Assembly: GCF_008271295.1 (NCBI RefSeq)
Contig: NZ_VTOY01000008.1
Span: 1 to 64,000 of the forward strand
Reading direction: 5' to 3'
Source: Pseudoselenomonas ruminis
Lineage (GTDB): Bacteria > Bacillota > Negativicutes > Selenomonadales > Selenomonadaceae
Length of the DNA: 64,000 nucleotides
In this document: piece after piece, positions 54,382 through 63,789 of the stretch
Layout of the letters: each line of letters begins with the position of its first letter
Position numbering within the stretch: position 1 is the first letter of the stretch
Position numbers and translations under genes: made by a program
The notes under the pieces: model-generated
Databases searched by the model: none
What the model saw: only the letters and a program-made list of their open reading frames with translations
What the model was told of the DNA's origin: nothing

Positions 54382-55030
54382 GCTGAGCACCTTCCTCTTC
54401 CTTACGGACTTCTTCTGCAAACGCCGAAGGATTCGTCTCGACGAGCGAGAAGCAGGCCTCCATATCCGTTACGATATTTTCGAGCCGCTGGGAAAAATAC
54501 GCATGAATCATGAGCGAAAGAATCGCCACGCAAAGACCAAACGCCGTCGCAATCAGCGCTTCGCCTACGCCGCCTGTAATCGCGGCGGCCTGAGCCGATT
54601 CGCCATTAAACACACTAAACGCGGAAATCATGCCGCTGATGGTTCCCAACAATCCCAAAAGAGGTGCCATCGTGACCACGACGCTAAGATAATAAAGCCG
54701 CTGGCGGAAGCGGGAAAGCGCCGTTCCCGACTGAATCTCCAGATAAGCAGCAACATCATGATTTCCCGCCGCATAACGGACAGCGGCTTTCGTAAGCAAA
54801 TCGCTCAGCACCCCTGGCTGTTTTGCCGAAAGCTCCATAGCACCTGCATAATCTGCCTGTGCCGAAAGCTCCATAAAACGGCTGGCAAACATTCTGCCCG
54901 AATCTTCGCGGCGGAAATACTGAAAGCGTTCCACGCCAACTGCCACTACAAAAAGCGAGCAAAGAAGCAGCACATACATAATGAAACCGCCTTTTTGAAA
55001 GAGTGCCAGGCCTGCCATAATACTTTCCAT
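54368..55030 (-). CDS. exbB: MotA/TolQ/ExbB proton channel protein
   Basis: The 220-residue protein has three transmembrane helices (about 8-30, 110-135, 150-172). The core is APLLGLLGTISGMISAF followed by GVGEALIATAFGLCVAI, which is typical of ExbB. With ExbD it drives TonB by the proton gradient. AGGAGG precedes the ATG. Confidence 0.93.
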   Translation of the reverse strand: MESIMAGLALFQKGGFIMYVLLLCSLFVVAVGVERFQYFRREDSGRMFASRFMELSAQADYAGAMELSAKQPGVLSDLLTKAAVRYAAGNHDVAAYLEIQSGTALSRFRQRLYYLSVVVTMAPLLGLLGTISGMISAFSVFNGESAQAAAITGGVGEALIATAFGLCVAILSLMIHAYFSQRLENIVTDMEACFSLVETNPSAFAEEVRKEEEGAQHALA

Positions 55031-55039
55031 AAAATCCTC

Positions 55040-56065
55040 CTAATCCAGACTCCGTTGATATCGCCGGAGCAAATACAAAAAATAGGGTGTGCCAACAAAG
55101 GCGGTCATAATTCCCACGCGTATTTCACAGCCTGGCACAATAACACGCCCTATCGCATCACAAAGCACCAAAAACGCTGCCCCGGCCAAAAGACTTGCCG
55201 GCAGCAAGCGCCGGTGGTCAGGACCGATAATGAGCCGCATCATATGTGGAACCACCAAACCGACAAAGCCGATATTGCCGCTTATGCAGACGCTGGCCGC
55301 CGTAGCCAGTGAGGCCAATACCAACAACAGCAGCCGGTATCTTTTGACTGCCATTCCCACGGCCCGCGCCTCATTATCACCGAGTACCAGCACATTCAGC
55401 TGACGCGCCAGCAGCAGCATAACAACAGCACTGCCGAGTATCGGGCCAATTCCCAGCAGCACATGTTCCCAACGGCGGTAATCAAGTCCGCCAATAGTCC
55501 AGAAGAGGTACTCCTGCAGCTTGTTCACGTCAAGAAGCGTTAACACCGCTGCCGAAAAAGCCGCCAAAAACATCCCAACCACTACACCAGACAAGAGCAA
55601 TGTCATCACAGGAATCCTCCCATGCCGCCAGGCCATCGCCACCGTAAGGCCAACCGCTGCCAGCGCGCCGACGAGTGCTCCCACTGGCAGGGCAAACATC
55701 GTAACTCCAGCCGCTCCTGTGGCAATTGCCAGCACAGCCCCCACCGAGGCGCCGCTTGACACGCCAATGATTCCAGGATCTGCCAACTGATTGGCAAAAA
55801 TTCCCTGAAGCACTGCACCAGAAATCCCTAGCCCCGCTCCCGTCAAGAGACCAACGATGGTTCGCGGCAGCCGGATATGCCAGATAACTGCCATCTCATC
55901 CGCTGGCACAGGTACCTGCGTCAAAAACGGAAGCTCCATTCCCTGTGCGAGTCCTGCCACCACATGAAGGAAGGGAATCTTCATCTGCCCCCAGCTAAGT
56001 GAAAGGATACCTGCCACAGCTAGGCAGACTCCCAGAACTAACACGATAATGCCATACCGTCTCAC
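55040..56065 (-). CDS. btuC: ABC transporter permease, BtuC/FecCD family
   Basis: The 341-residue membrane protein has about nine or ten helices. It has LPRTIVGLLTGAGLGISGAVLQ, NQLADPGIIGVSSGAS and the late block GNIGFVGLVVPHMMRLIIGPDHR of the FecCD family. A GTG start overlaps the ATPase stop by 4 nt. Corrinoid transport is inferred from the riboswitch. Confidence 0.92.
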   Translation of the reverse strand: MRRYGIIVLVLGVCLAVAGILSLSWGQMKIPFLHVVAGLAQGMELPFLTQVPVPADEMAVIWHIRLPRTIVGLLTGAGLGISGAVLQGIFANQLADPGIIGVSSGASVGAVLAIATGAAGVTMFALPVGALVGALAAVGLTVAMAWRHGRIPVMTLLLSGVVVGMFLAAFSAAVLTLLDVNKLQEYLFWTIGGLDYRRWEHVLLGIGPILGSAVVMLLLARQLNVLVLGDNEARAVGMAVKRYRLLLLVLASLATAASVCISGNIGFVGLVVPHMMRLIIGPDHRRLLPASLLAGAAFLVLCDAIGRVIVPGCEIRVGIMTAFVGTPYFLYLLRRYQRSLD

Positions 56066-56898
56066 TCTGTCACCTCCCTGCCGAGCACCGCTTGCAAAAG
56101 TCTTGCCTGACGCTCGTCCTGCCGCCTGCTCCCCGTCGTATAGATATCCATGTGACCGGTAAGCGGATTTTCCTTCACCGCAATCGGAGCTCCATAGGCT
56201 TTGGTCAAAAGTTCTGGCGTAAGTACCTGCTCCGGCTTCCCATCGGCGAGGACTTTCCCTTGCGAAAGCAGTAAAAGCCTAGAGCTAAAGCGCGCAGCCA
56301 GTGACAGTTCGTGAACAACCATCACAATCGTCCTGCCAGCAGCACAGAGCTCCCGGCAAAAACGAAATATCTCCTCCTGATAGATGAGATCGAGGCCTGT
56401 TGCCGGTTCATCCAACAACAAGATCGGAGTCTGCTGGGCCAATATCTTCGCCAAATAGACCCGCTGCTGCTGGCCACCGGACAACTCCTGTACGGGGCAG
56501 TCCAAAAAATCCAAAGCCCCTGTATAAGAAAGGCACGCCCGAACGATTTCTTCATCCTGCTTTCCGGCTTGCTGCCACCAGTGAAGATAGGGATACCGTC
56601 CCGTCTGCACAATTTGCCGCACGGTATACGCAAAGGGCACCTGCATTTGTTGCTGCAAATAGCCAGCCCGCCGCGCAAATTCCCGCTCGGATAACTTGGT
56701 GATATCTTTTCCCTGAAGGAAAATTTTTCCCTGAAGTGCCGGAAGCAAGCCGCGAATGGTCTTCAATAAGGTACTTTTTCCTGCCCCATTTGGCCCCACC
56801 AAGCTCACCAGTTCTCCTCTTTCCACAGAAAAAGAAACCTGCTGTAAAATCGTCTTTCCCGAGTAACCAGCCTGCAAATCACGGATTGATAAAACCAT
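56062..56898 (-). CDS. btuD: ABC transporter ATP-binding protein, BtuD/FecE type
   Basis: The 278-residue ATPase has Walker A GPNGAGKST (about 36-44), Q-loop in GYLQQQMQVPF, signature LSGGQQQRVYLAKIL, Walker B LLLDEPATGLD and switch His in VVHELSLAARF. An extra C-terminal tail of about 30 residues ends the protein. AAGGAAGAGG lies before the ATG. Confidence 0.93.
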   Translation of the reverse strand: MVLSIRDLQAGYSGKTILQQVSFSVERGELVSLVGPNGAGKSTLLKTIRGLLPALQGKIFLQGKDITKLSEREFARRAGYLQQQMQVPFAYTVRQIVQTGRYPYLHWWQQAGKQDEEIVRACLSYTGALDFLDCPVQELSGGQQQRVYLAKILAQQTPILLLDEPATGLDLIYQEEIFRFCRELCAAGRTIVMVVHELSLAARFSSRLLLLSQGKVLADGKPEQVLTPELLTKAYGAPIAVKENPLTGHMDIYTTGSRRQDERQARLLQAVLGREVTE

Positions 56899-56909
56899 AA
56901 GCCTCTTCC

Positions 56910-58805
56910 TTAGAACTGATACGTCATGCCCAACTGGAAGAATCGTCCTGCAGCCGGATACCGGTAACTGCTGTAAACCGAATATGCCTGATTGGTGAAA
57001 TTCAACGCTTTCAAATAAACCGTCAACTGCTTGCTGGCTTCATAGCTCGTGTTGAAATCCCAGACCGCAAAGTGGCGATTGCCGTAGCTTGCCTTATCAA
57101 GCCCCGTTCCCACGCGGCTCATGAGATTTGCCTTCCAAGCCCCCTGCTGATAGTGAAGGCCGAGACGGTAAGCATTTGGCATGCTGTTATGACGCAAATA
57201 GCTACTTTTTGCCGAAGTATCCGTAGCCGAGGTATCCGTATAGGTATACCCGATGTCATAGCTCCATGCCGGCGTCAGTTTCTGCTGCCACGAAAGTTCA
57301 ATCCCCTGCCGTTTTTCGTGGTCAACATTCGTCATCTCATTGTTGTTCATACCATCCACAGGATACCAAGTAATCGCATCGTTCAAGACACTGTGGAAAT
57401 AGCTGGCCGACAGCGTCGACTTGGCATCGAAGTCATGGGAAATTCCCAAACTCTCCGTATGCCCCGTCTCGGCCTTGAGGTTCGGATTCCCCTTAAAAGA
57501 CCCCCAGGTACCGTAAGAGACATAGAACATATCATCCGCAGTTGGGGCCTTATAAACACGTCCCCAGGAAGCAAACATCTTGGTGGCTTTATCCGCCCGA
57601 TAGGTAAGACCGGCCTTCGGTGTCCAATGGGTGCCAAAGCTCGTATGATTATCTACCCGCACGCCTGGCACAAAGAACCATTTGGGATTCAAGCGCATCG
57701 TGTCCTGCACATAAGCGGCCTTGTTGATGATTTTTTTGTCTTCATAGCCGCTTGGTTTATTCGACGAGTTGCTGTGATGATATTCAAGACCAGCCACCAG
57801 CTTGTTATTCGCATCGAGCTTCCAGCCATTCTGGTAGTCGATTCCCTGCAGGCGCGTGCTGAATTTGCCACTAAAATCAGCCGATTTATTGTGGTCAAAA
57901 TAGCGCAGGAATCCTGGCAGCTTCGTATCTTCCTTAAACTTCCAGGTAAGCGAACCATCGTTGAAGTTATTCTGCTGCTTGCCCGATGCCACAAAACCAA
58001 CAGGAACTGGATAATCTTGATAATAATACTGATTTCCGTTAATCAACTGATGATTAAAGCGCAGCGTCAAGGACTGGGCCGGCGTCAGTTCCTGTTTTAC
58101 TTTCACCGACAGGTTGTTGTTGCTGTAATCACTGCTTGGCATACGGTGACTATCCCCATCCGTTCCCTTGTACGAGAAATAACTGCGCTTGTTAAGGCCA
58201 CCTACCAGCTGCCAGCTGGTCTTCCCTTCACGGCCTTCATTCGACAGTACATAATTATGGGTATGCCAAGAGCCCGTGTTCATGTCGAGGGTTGTTTTAT
58301 TTTTCGTTGGCGTCTTGGTGATGATATTTACGACACCACCGATGGCATCACTGCCATAAAGAGCCGAACTTCCACCCTTTACAATTTCAATGCGTTCCAC
58401 ATTATCAATCTGCGGAACACGGGAAAGGGTTGCAGTGGCCCGGCTCATGGAACCCTGGTCATCGTTTATGCGCTCGCCATCTACTAGAACGACTACTCGC
58501 TCCTCGCCCTGAATGCAGACGGTTTCATCATAGCCATCACCGCCATTCGTCATAACGACTCCATTGATATGGCTCAGCGCTTCGGCAGTCGAGCGATAAT
58601 GGTTGTCCTTGATATCTTCCGCCGTTATAACGGTTACATCAGCCGGAACATTCTTGGCCGCAGCCGGAATCCGCTCCGCTGTAACTACGACCTCACCCAA
58701 ATCTTCCGTGTATTTATCCTGCTCAGCCGCCAAAGCGGTACCGAAGCATAATGTGCTCAGCGTTAACGTTAATGCGATTGTTTCCTGCAATTTTTTTGTC
58801 GACAT
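56910..58805 (-). CDS. TonB-dependent outer-membrane receptor (first in operon), BtuB-like
   Basis: The 631-residue protein begins MSTKKLQETIALTLTLS; GGAGG is 8 nt upstream. The signal peptide is followed by DLGEVVVTAERIP (TonB box region, about 36-48), a plug (ADVTVITAEDIKDNHYRSTAEALSHING in part) and a barrel ending in YQF. It shares the sequence TEDLGEVVVTA with the second receptor. The likely substrate is a corrinoid. Confidence 0.92.
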   Translation of the reverse strand: MSTKKLQETIALTLTLSTLCFGTALAAEQDKYTEDLGEVVVTAERIPAAAKNVPADVTVITAEDIKDNHYRSTAEALSHINGVVMTNGGDGYDETVCIQGEERVVVLVDGERINDDQGSMSRATATLSRVPQIDNVERIEIVKGGSSALYGSDAIGGVVNIITKTPTKNKTTLDMNTGSWHTHNYVLSNEGREGKTSWQLVGGLNKRSYFSYKGTDGDSHRMPSSDYSNNNLSVKVKQELTPAQSLTLRFNHQLINGNQYYYQDYPVPVGFVASGKQQNNFNDGSLTWKFKEDTKLPGFLRYFDHNKSADFSGKFSTRLQGIDYQNGWKLDANNKLVAGLEYHHSNSSNKPSGYEDKKIINKAAYVQDTMRLNPKWFFVPGVRVDNHTSFGTHWTPKAGLTYRADKATKMFASWGRVYKAPTADDMFYVSYGTWGSFKGNPNLKAETGHTESLGISHDFDAKSTLSASYFHSVLNDAITWYPVDGMNNNEMTNVDHEKRQGIELSWQQKLTPAWSYDIGYTYTDTSATDTSAKSSYLRHNSMPNAYRLGLHYQQGAWKANLMSRVGTGLDKASYGNRHFAVWDFNTSYEASKQLTVYLKALNFTNQAYSVYSSYRYPAAGRFFQLGMTYQF

Positions 58806-58831
58806 AGTTATATCCTCCCTGCTTCTCTTTC

Positions 58832-59836
58832 TCATTCATCTACTGCTGTCAAATGCTCATTTTTGCTTTGTTTGAACGCATCGCCATAAACCTGATAGGC
58901 GATTTCCTGAACCCCAAAGACAAAATCCTGCGAGCAGTTATATATATACCCCTCATAAGGGTCGCGCAGTCCATTGTCGCGTATCGCTTTTAACGATTTC
59001 AAGGCCGGGTCTTGCAAATAGCCCGCCCGGAATTTATCAATATCGTATTTGCCGTGATTGGTGTAGGTCGGCAAAAACAAATAATCCGGATTGATGGCCA
59101 CCAACTGTTCTTTGGTCATTGCCTGCCCATTATGAATGTCCAACTTCGCCATGCCATTCTTAACACCGGCATATTGACAGGCATCATCAAACGAACAGCC
59201 AATTCCGCCATACGATTTCATCAAAGAAATCAGGACTACGGATTTTCGTTCTGCTTCGGGAATCTTCGCCACTTTCGCTTGGATTTCGGCCAGCTTATCA
59301 TCCATCTGCCCAACCAAGGATTCCCCGCGTTCCGGCTCACCGACCGCCTGGGCAATCAAGCGCACCGTTTCCTTAACTTCAGCAAGATTTTTAGCCCCCT
59401 TGCAAACGACTACGTTGAGACCCAAATCCCGCAAGGACTGCACGCGCGTCACGTCGCCCCAATCCGGCACGATAACCAAATCCGGCTGCAGAGCCGCAAT
59501 TTCTTCCACCGACGGATTTCGCACTTTTGTTTCCACCTGCTGGGCAAGCGGCACAACATTCGAACTTATCGGGTCGTCGAGCATCTGATTGACCGCCACC
59601 ATGTGGTCAGGCTTTACCAATCCCAGCACAATTTCATCGGTGCTCATCGAAAGGGTCAGTATGCGATGCGGCTTGGCGGGCATCCTGACCACCGTCCCCT
59701 GCTTATCGGTAACCGTATAAGCAGTCCCGCCAGCACTTTCCCCCAGCTCCATTCCCTTGCAGCCTGTGCAAAATGCCGCGACGAGAATACATAACAAAAC
59801 TGCTTTTCCTATTTTCCTTATCATCGACCCGGACAA
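58832..59836 (-). CDS. btuF: ABC transporter substrate-binding lipoprotein, probable corrinoid binding
   Basis: The product is about 334 residues. A signal peptide with Cys in AAFCTGCKG is the probable lipidation site. The fold is a class III periplasmic-binding protein: PHRILTLSMSTDEIVLGL, LQPDLVIVPDWGD and QAMTKEQLVAINPDYLFLP in order. The start is best taken as TTG 59836, 6 nt after GGGAGGA; ATG 59824 and 59842 are alternatives. It is the first gene under the cobalamin riboswitch. Confidence 0.88.
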   Translation of the reverse strand: MSGSMIRKIGKAVLLCILVAAFCTGCKGMELGESAGGTAYTVTDKQGTVVRMPAKPHRILTLSMSTDEIVLGLVKPDHMVAVNQMLDDPISSNVVPLAQQVETKVRNPSVEEIAALQPDLVIVPDWGDVTRVQSLRDLGLNVVVCKGAKNLAEVKETVRLIAQAVGEPERGESLVGQMDDKLAEIQAKVAKIPEAERKSVVLISLMKSYGGIGCSFDDACQYAGVKNGMAKLDIHNGQAMTKEQLVAINPDYLFLPTYTNHGKYDIDKFRAGYLQDPALKSLKAIRDNGLRDPYEGYIYNCSQDFVFGVQEIAYQVYGDAFKQSKNEHLTAVDE

Positions 59837-59863
59837 ACTCATTCCTCCCTTTTTCACGCACAC

Positions 59864-59894
59864 AAAAAGACCCTTCCATATACTGAAAGGGTCT
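59864..59894 (-). terminator. Riboswitch expression-platform terminator
   Basis: AGACCCTTTC and GAAGGGTCT with five T on the minus strand lie between the aptamer and the binding-protein start, as in a transcription-terminating cobalamin riboswitch. Confidence 0.85.
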
Positions 59895-59977
59895 GATATT
59901 CCACACAAAAACAGCCCGTCACCTGATAACAGTTGACAGACATCAATCCCCTCCCCATCCTTCGTAGATCTACGGTG

Positions 59978-60154
59978 ATTGTAATCAGGCAGTTCTCCTG
60001 GCTCCAGGTCATCGTTCCTCTGCGCCTTCCCAAAAGATGCACCCATCTCCCAGTGACATAACTTATGCAGATTCACTCGCTGTTACAGTGGCGGGACCGC
60101 GCCGGCATCTTGCTCTCCGGCTTCCCTATTAAGTCTTGCGACACCTGACTTTCT
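59978..60154 (-). ncRNA. Cobalamin riboswitch
   Basis: The minus strand has, in order, TCAGGTG, TTAATAGGGAA, the core CCCGCCACTGT (near 60085-60100) and the B12 box AGCCAGGAGAACTGCC (59988-60003). CCTGATT then pairs back with the start. All are conserved parts of the cobalamin aptamer. It would reduce expression of the uptake operon when adenosylcobalamin is plentiful. Confidence 0.95.
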
Positions 60155-60187
60155 TATTCGATTGTTCCGTGACAACTCACGTTTTCT

Positions 60188-60216
60188 ATGGTAGCATTAC
60201 CGTTGTTTATTGTCAA
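60188..60216 (-). promoter_or_regulatory. Promoter of the riboswitch-controlled uptake operon
   Basis: TTGACA (60211-60216) and TACCAT (60188-60193) on the minus strand are 17 nt apart, 35 nt before the aptamer. Confidence 0.7.
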
Positions 60217-60227
60217 ATAGTTTCCGA

Positions 60228-60806
60228 TTACTTTTTCCAGCAGGTTACTATATAAATCGGATTCTCAGCCTTGGCCATATCATAGGGGCCGAGCTGCTGC
60301 AGGCGGCTCACCTGCACCTGAATTGCTTCATACTCGTAAATGGCTGCATGCTCGCGCATGTAATCGATTGCCTGCATCAGCGTCTGCACCGTAATGAAGT
60401 TGAGCACAATACGCCCCTCCGGTTTGAGCTTCGGCGTCACCGCATCGAGTATTTCCGTAAGCCTGCTGCCACTGCCGCCAATCAATACCGTATCGGCAGC
60501 GGGAAGCGCATCGATGCCAGCTGGCGCCTCAACCTCCTTGACCACAACATTCGAAACCATAAAGTTGGCGGCGTTTGCCCGGATCAAAGCTACTCCCTCC
60601 GGATTCCGCTCCAGCGCATAAACAGTTCCCTGTGGAGCCAGCCGCGCCGCTTCTACAGACAGCGAGCCCGTACCAGCCCCGATATCGTAAACGATGGCAT
60701 CTGGTTTAATCCGTGCCTTGGCCAAACTCAAAATGCGAATCTCCTGTTTCGTCATCGGCACATTCTTGCGGATAAAAGCTTCATCATCAATTCCCAAATA
60801 ATTCAT
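60228..60806 (-). CDS. cbiT: Cobalt-precorrin-6B C15-methyltransferase (decarboxylating)
   Basis: The 192-residue protein begins MNYLGIDDEAFIRKNVPMTK. It has the SAM motif VYDIGAGTGSLSVEAARL and VLIGGSGSRLTEIL, matching CbiT rather than the CbiE domain. It acts at C15 with loss of the acetate carboxyl. The usual partner cbiE is not beside it. It lies 91 nt after bioA, with GGAGG before the ATG. Confidence 0.92.
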   Translation of the reverse strand: MNYLGIDDEAFIRKNVPMTKQEIRILSLAKARIKPDAIVYDIGAGTGSLSVEAARLAPQGTVYALERNPEGVALIRANAANFMVSNVVVKEVEAPAGIDALPAADTVLIGGSGSRLTEILDAVTPKLKPEGRIVLNFITVQTLMQAIDYMREHAAIYEYEAIQVQVSRLQQLGPYDMAKAENPIYIVTCWKK

Positions 60807-60897
60807 CCGAAGACCTCCATTACTTGCCCAACAAATTACTCTGTGCTAATCTTAGCAGATTCCCCCTTAAACCTCAATGCTTGGGCAAAATGTCTCC

Positions 60898-62247
60898 TTA
60901 TTTCCCCAGTATATCCACCATAGCCTGCTGTGCCATTTCAATGGCCAAGGTGAGTTCTGCCCGCGTAATGTTAAGCGGCGGATTAAAGTAGAGCACATCC
61001 CCCAGCGGCCGCAGCACTAAGCCATACTGCAACGCCTTTTTATAAATGGCATAGCCCATACGCTTTGCCTCGGCAAACGGTTCTTTGCTTTCCGGATTCT
61101 GGACGAGTTCGATGGCGTGAATCAAACCGATATGACGGATTTCTCCAACATTTTTGTGATGACCAAAGGCTTTCTGCATCTCAGCCGTAAGCCACTTCGC
61201 ATTTTCGCCTGCCGTTTCCAGCACCTGCTGCTCGCGGAAAATTTTCTGCACGGCCAGCGCCGCCGCACACCCCAAGGGATTGCCTGCATAGGTATGACTG
61301 TGCATAAACGCCCGGCCTTCACTGTAATCCGCATAAAAGGCATCATAAATCTCTTCGCTGACACAGGTCACTGACATCGGCAGGTACCCGCCCGTAATCC
61401 CTTTGGAGATGCACATGATATCCGGACTGATACCGGCCTGCTCACAGGCAAACATCGTTCCCGTGCGGCCAAAGCCCGTAGCAATCTCATCAAGAATCAG
61501 CTTCACATCGTATTTATCACATAGCGCGCGCAGTTTCTTCAGGTAAAGCGGCGGATAAATACGCATGCCGGCACTGCCCTGCAGCAAAGGCTCCGCAATC
61601 ATGGCCGCCGTCTCATGACCATGTGCGGCGAAGGCCTTCTCCGCCTTTTCAAAGCATTCGCACTGACAGCAATCCCGCGTCTTGCCATAAGGACAGCGAT
61701 AACAGTCTGGTGCTTCAATGTGAATGTTATCCATCATCATCGGCTGGTAAAGCTTGGCATAAAGGTCCAGACTTCCCACCGAAAGCGCGCCGATTGTTTC
61801 CCCATGATAGCCTTCGGTCAGGCACATAAAGCGCTTTTTCTCGGGCTTACCTCCCTGCTGATAGAATTGAAACGCCATTTTCAGCGCACATTCTACCGCC
61901 GCCGAACCATTGTCATTAAAATGGAATTTCCGGATTTTCGGCGGTGTAATCTCGTTTAACTGCTCCGCCAATTCAATGGCCGGCTTGTGACTGAAATTGG
62001 CAAAGATAACGTGCTCCAGCTTGTCGAGCTGATCTTTTATTCCCGCATTGATTTCTTTATTGCAATGCCCCAAAAGATTTGCCCACCAGGAGCTGACGAT
62101 GTCCAAATATTTTTTGCCGTAAATATCATAAAGCCAGACGCCCTCGCCATGGTCAATAACCATCGGCGGCAAGGTTTCATAATCCTTCATCTGTGAGCAC
62201 GGATGCCAAATCAAATCCAAATCGCGTTCTTCGAATGTCTTCTGCAT
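60898..62247 (-). CDS. bioA: Adenosylmethionine-8-amino-7-oxononanoate aminotransferase
   Basis: The 449-residue PLP enzyme begins MQKTFEERDLDLIWHPCSQMKDYE; GAGGG precedes the ATG. The HPCSQMKD block, SSWWANLLGHCN, and SKGITGGYLPMS with the PLP lysine, identify BioA among class III aminotransferases. A CYRCPYGKTRDCCQCEC insert near 200 is rich in cysteine and unusual. It makes 7,8-diaminononanoate. Confidence 0.94.
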   Translation of the reverse strand: MQKTFEERDLDLIWHPCSQMKDYETLPPMVIDHGEGVWLYDIYGKKYLDIVSSWWANLLGHCNKEINAGIKDQLDKLEHVIFANFSHKPAIELAEQLNEITPPKIRKFHFNDNGSAAVECALKMAFQFYQQGGKPEKKRFMCLTEGYHGETIGALSVGSLDLYAKLYQPMMMDNIHIEAPDCYRCPYGKTRDCCQCECFEKAEKAFAAHGHETAAMIAEPLLQGSAGMRIYPPLYLKKLRALCDKYDVKLILDEIATGFGRTGTMFACEQAGISPDIMCISKGITGGYLPMSVTCVSEEIYDAFYADYSEGRAFMHSHTYAGNPLGCAAALAVQKIFREQQVLETAGENAKWLTAEMQKAFGHHKNVGEIRHIGLIHAIELVQNPESKEPFAEAKRMGYAIYKKALQYGLVLRPLGDVLYFNPPLNITRAELTLAIEMAQQAMVDILGK

Positions 62248-62257
62248 GTTATCCCTC

Positions 62258-62944
62258 TTATTCGTAAAGTCCTTTGAGCACAGCAACGTCCATATCAAGT
62301 TCCCTGTCGCCTTTTTTTACATAGGCCAAAACCTTAACTCCAGTCATGGCTTCAATCATCCTGGCGTTGTCATCCTGCATCAGGTCATGGGGAATATAGT
62401 TGTTAAAGATTATTCCGCGGATGGGAATGTCCCGCGCCTGCAAGTGTTCAATCGTCAGTACAGCACTGTTAATCGTCCCCAGTCCCGCATCAGCCACAAT
62501 CAGCACGCCTAAATCCAACTGCTTTACCAAATCATCCAGAATGACATGCTGCGTTTCATCCCAGCGAAGCGGACAGATGATTCCGCCGCTGCCTTCCATC
62601 GTCAAATACTCGTATTTATCCTTGGCGCGGCGATAATCTTTTTCCACCCGCAGAAAGTCGATGGGCTCATGATTGATTTTGGCTGCCAAGTGTGGCGAAA
62701 CCGCCTCAGGATAAATGTACGAAACAAGATTGGGAATGGATTCCCCGATGCCTGCCACCTCATTGACATAAAGCGCATCCCCTGGCTGAAGCCTTCCCTG
62801 TTCATCCGTCACTGCTCCCGACAAAGCCGCCTTATAATAACCGCCGTTTAACCCCGCATCACGAAGTTTTTTGACGATAAGCCCCGTTACATACGTCTTG
62901 CCAATATCGGTTCCTGTTCCCGTTATAAATAATGCTTTTCCCAT
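62258..62944 (-). CDS. bioD: Dethiobiotin synthetase
   Basis: The 228-residue protein begins MGKALFITGTGTDIGKTYVTGL with an extended P-loop. Catalytic blocks are GGYYKAALSGA and TMEGSGGIICPL. GGAGG is 7 nt before the ATG. Its start is coupled to the bioY end and it lies 10 nt before bioA. Confidence 0.95.
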   Translation of the reverse strand: MGKALFITGTGTDIGKTYVTGLIVKKLRDAGLNGGYYKAALSGAVTDEQGRLQPGDALYVNEVAGIGESIPNLVSYIYPEAVSPHLAAKINHEPIDFLRVEKDYRRAKDKYEYLTMEGSGGIICPLRWDETQHVILDDLVKQLDLGVLIVADAGLGTINSAVLTIEHLQARDIPIRGIIFNNYIPHDLMQDDNARMIEAMTGVKVLAYVKKGDRELDMDVAVLKGLYE

Positions 62945-62946
62945 AA

Positions 62947-63543
62947 TCAAACCTCCTTTGCCACTGCCTGGCGTTCAGGCAAATCATTGGCCGCCTGCAG
63001 CCACAGGCCTTCATGATAGCAACGCAAGGCCAGCCCGGCAGCTGCCATGCAGAGCAGAAAATCCGGCCCAGCCTGCAGTACCCCGCAGTAAAAAATGGCC
63101 GCCCACAAGGCAATCGGCGCACTGACTACATAATTGGAAAACAGATAAAACCAACTGATACCTATGATATAAACGATGACCATCCCACCAAAATTTACCG
63201 CCAGCAGCGAGCGAAAGGAAACCGCCTGCACTTTGCGCGAAAAACGTCCGCAAAACCAGGCCTGCAGTACAAAGCCCAGCAAATAACCAAACGTAGGCTG
63301 CAATACATAAGCAGGCCCGCCGCCCGAAGCAAAGACCGGGACTCCAATAAGACCTAACGCGATATAAGCAGCCACCGCCAAGGCGCCCAGGCGCGCACCG
63401 AGCATGAGTCCAGCAAGCAAAGTAAACAAAAATTGCAGCGTGTATACATCCGTTCCCACTGGAATGCGCACAAAAGTCCCTACCGTAATCAAGGCGATAA
63501 ACAACGCACAAAGGATCGATTCGCGCAGTTTGAGTTTTTTCAT
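62947..63543 (-). CDS. bioY: Biotin transporter BioY
   Basis: The 198-residue membrane protein has about six helices and the BioY blocks TDVYTLQFLFTLLAGLMLGAR (in part) and GLIGVPVFASGGGPAYVLQPTFGYLLGF (in part). It is the S-component of a biotin ECF transporter and may work alone or with a shared module. AGGAG is 9 nt before the ATG at 63543; a TTG at 63552 is less likely. First gene of the bio operon. Confidence 0.94.
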   Translation of the reverse strand: MKKLKLRESILCALFIALITVGTFVRIPVGTDVYTLQFLFTLLAGLMLGARLGALAVAAYIALGLIGVPVFASGGGPAYVLQPTFGYLLGFVLQAWFCGRFSRKVQAVSFRSLLAVNFGGMVIVYIIGISWFYLFSNYVVSAPIALWAAIFYCGVLQAGPDFLLCMAAAGLALRCYHEGLWLQAANDLPERQAVAKEV

Positions 63544-63581
63544 AACCAACATCTCCTAATCGTAATAAACTCACAACCACT

Positions 63582-63636
63582 AGCATACGACTCTGCTATT
63601 TTATTGTCAACTATATTGTTTATATTAGGTTTACTG
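63582..63636 (-). promoter_or_regulatory. bioYDA promoter with BirA-like operator
   Basis: On the minus strand TTGACA (63605-63610) and TATGCT (63582-63587) are 17 nt apart. Across the -35 lies an imperfect TTGTCAACT-N15-GGTTTACTG (63604-63636), close to the BirA consensus TTGTTAACC-N15-GGTTAACAA. Repression by biotin-charged BirA is likely. Confidence 0.65.
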
Positions 63637-63789
63637 AATTATTTATTATGTTAACATCTTTTCGGATTTTATTGGTCTTAAAATATAGTTTTGTAGTATT
63701 CTTGTAACATTTCATAGTTTTTTGTAGTTCGTGGATAAAATCATTTATAGGTTCATAATAAATACTTATCATTAGAAAGGGTGTTGTGT

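Noticed and set aside
57072-58487. A 471-codon open frame opposite the first TonB-dependent receptor
   Set aside because: It is antisense to a receptor with signal peptide, plug and barrel; no independent support.
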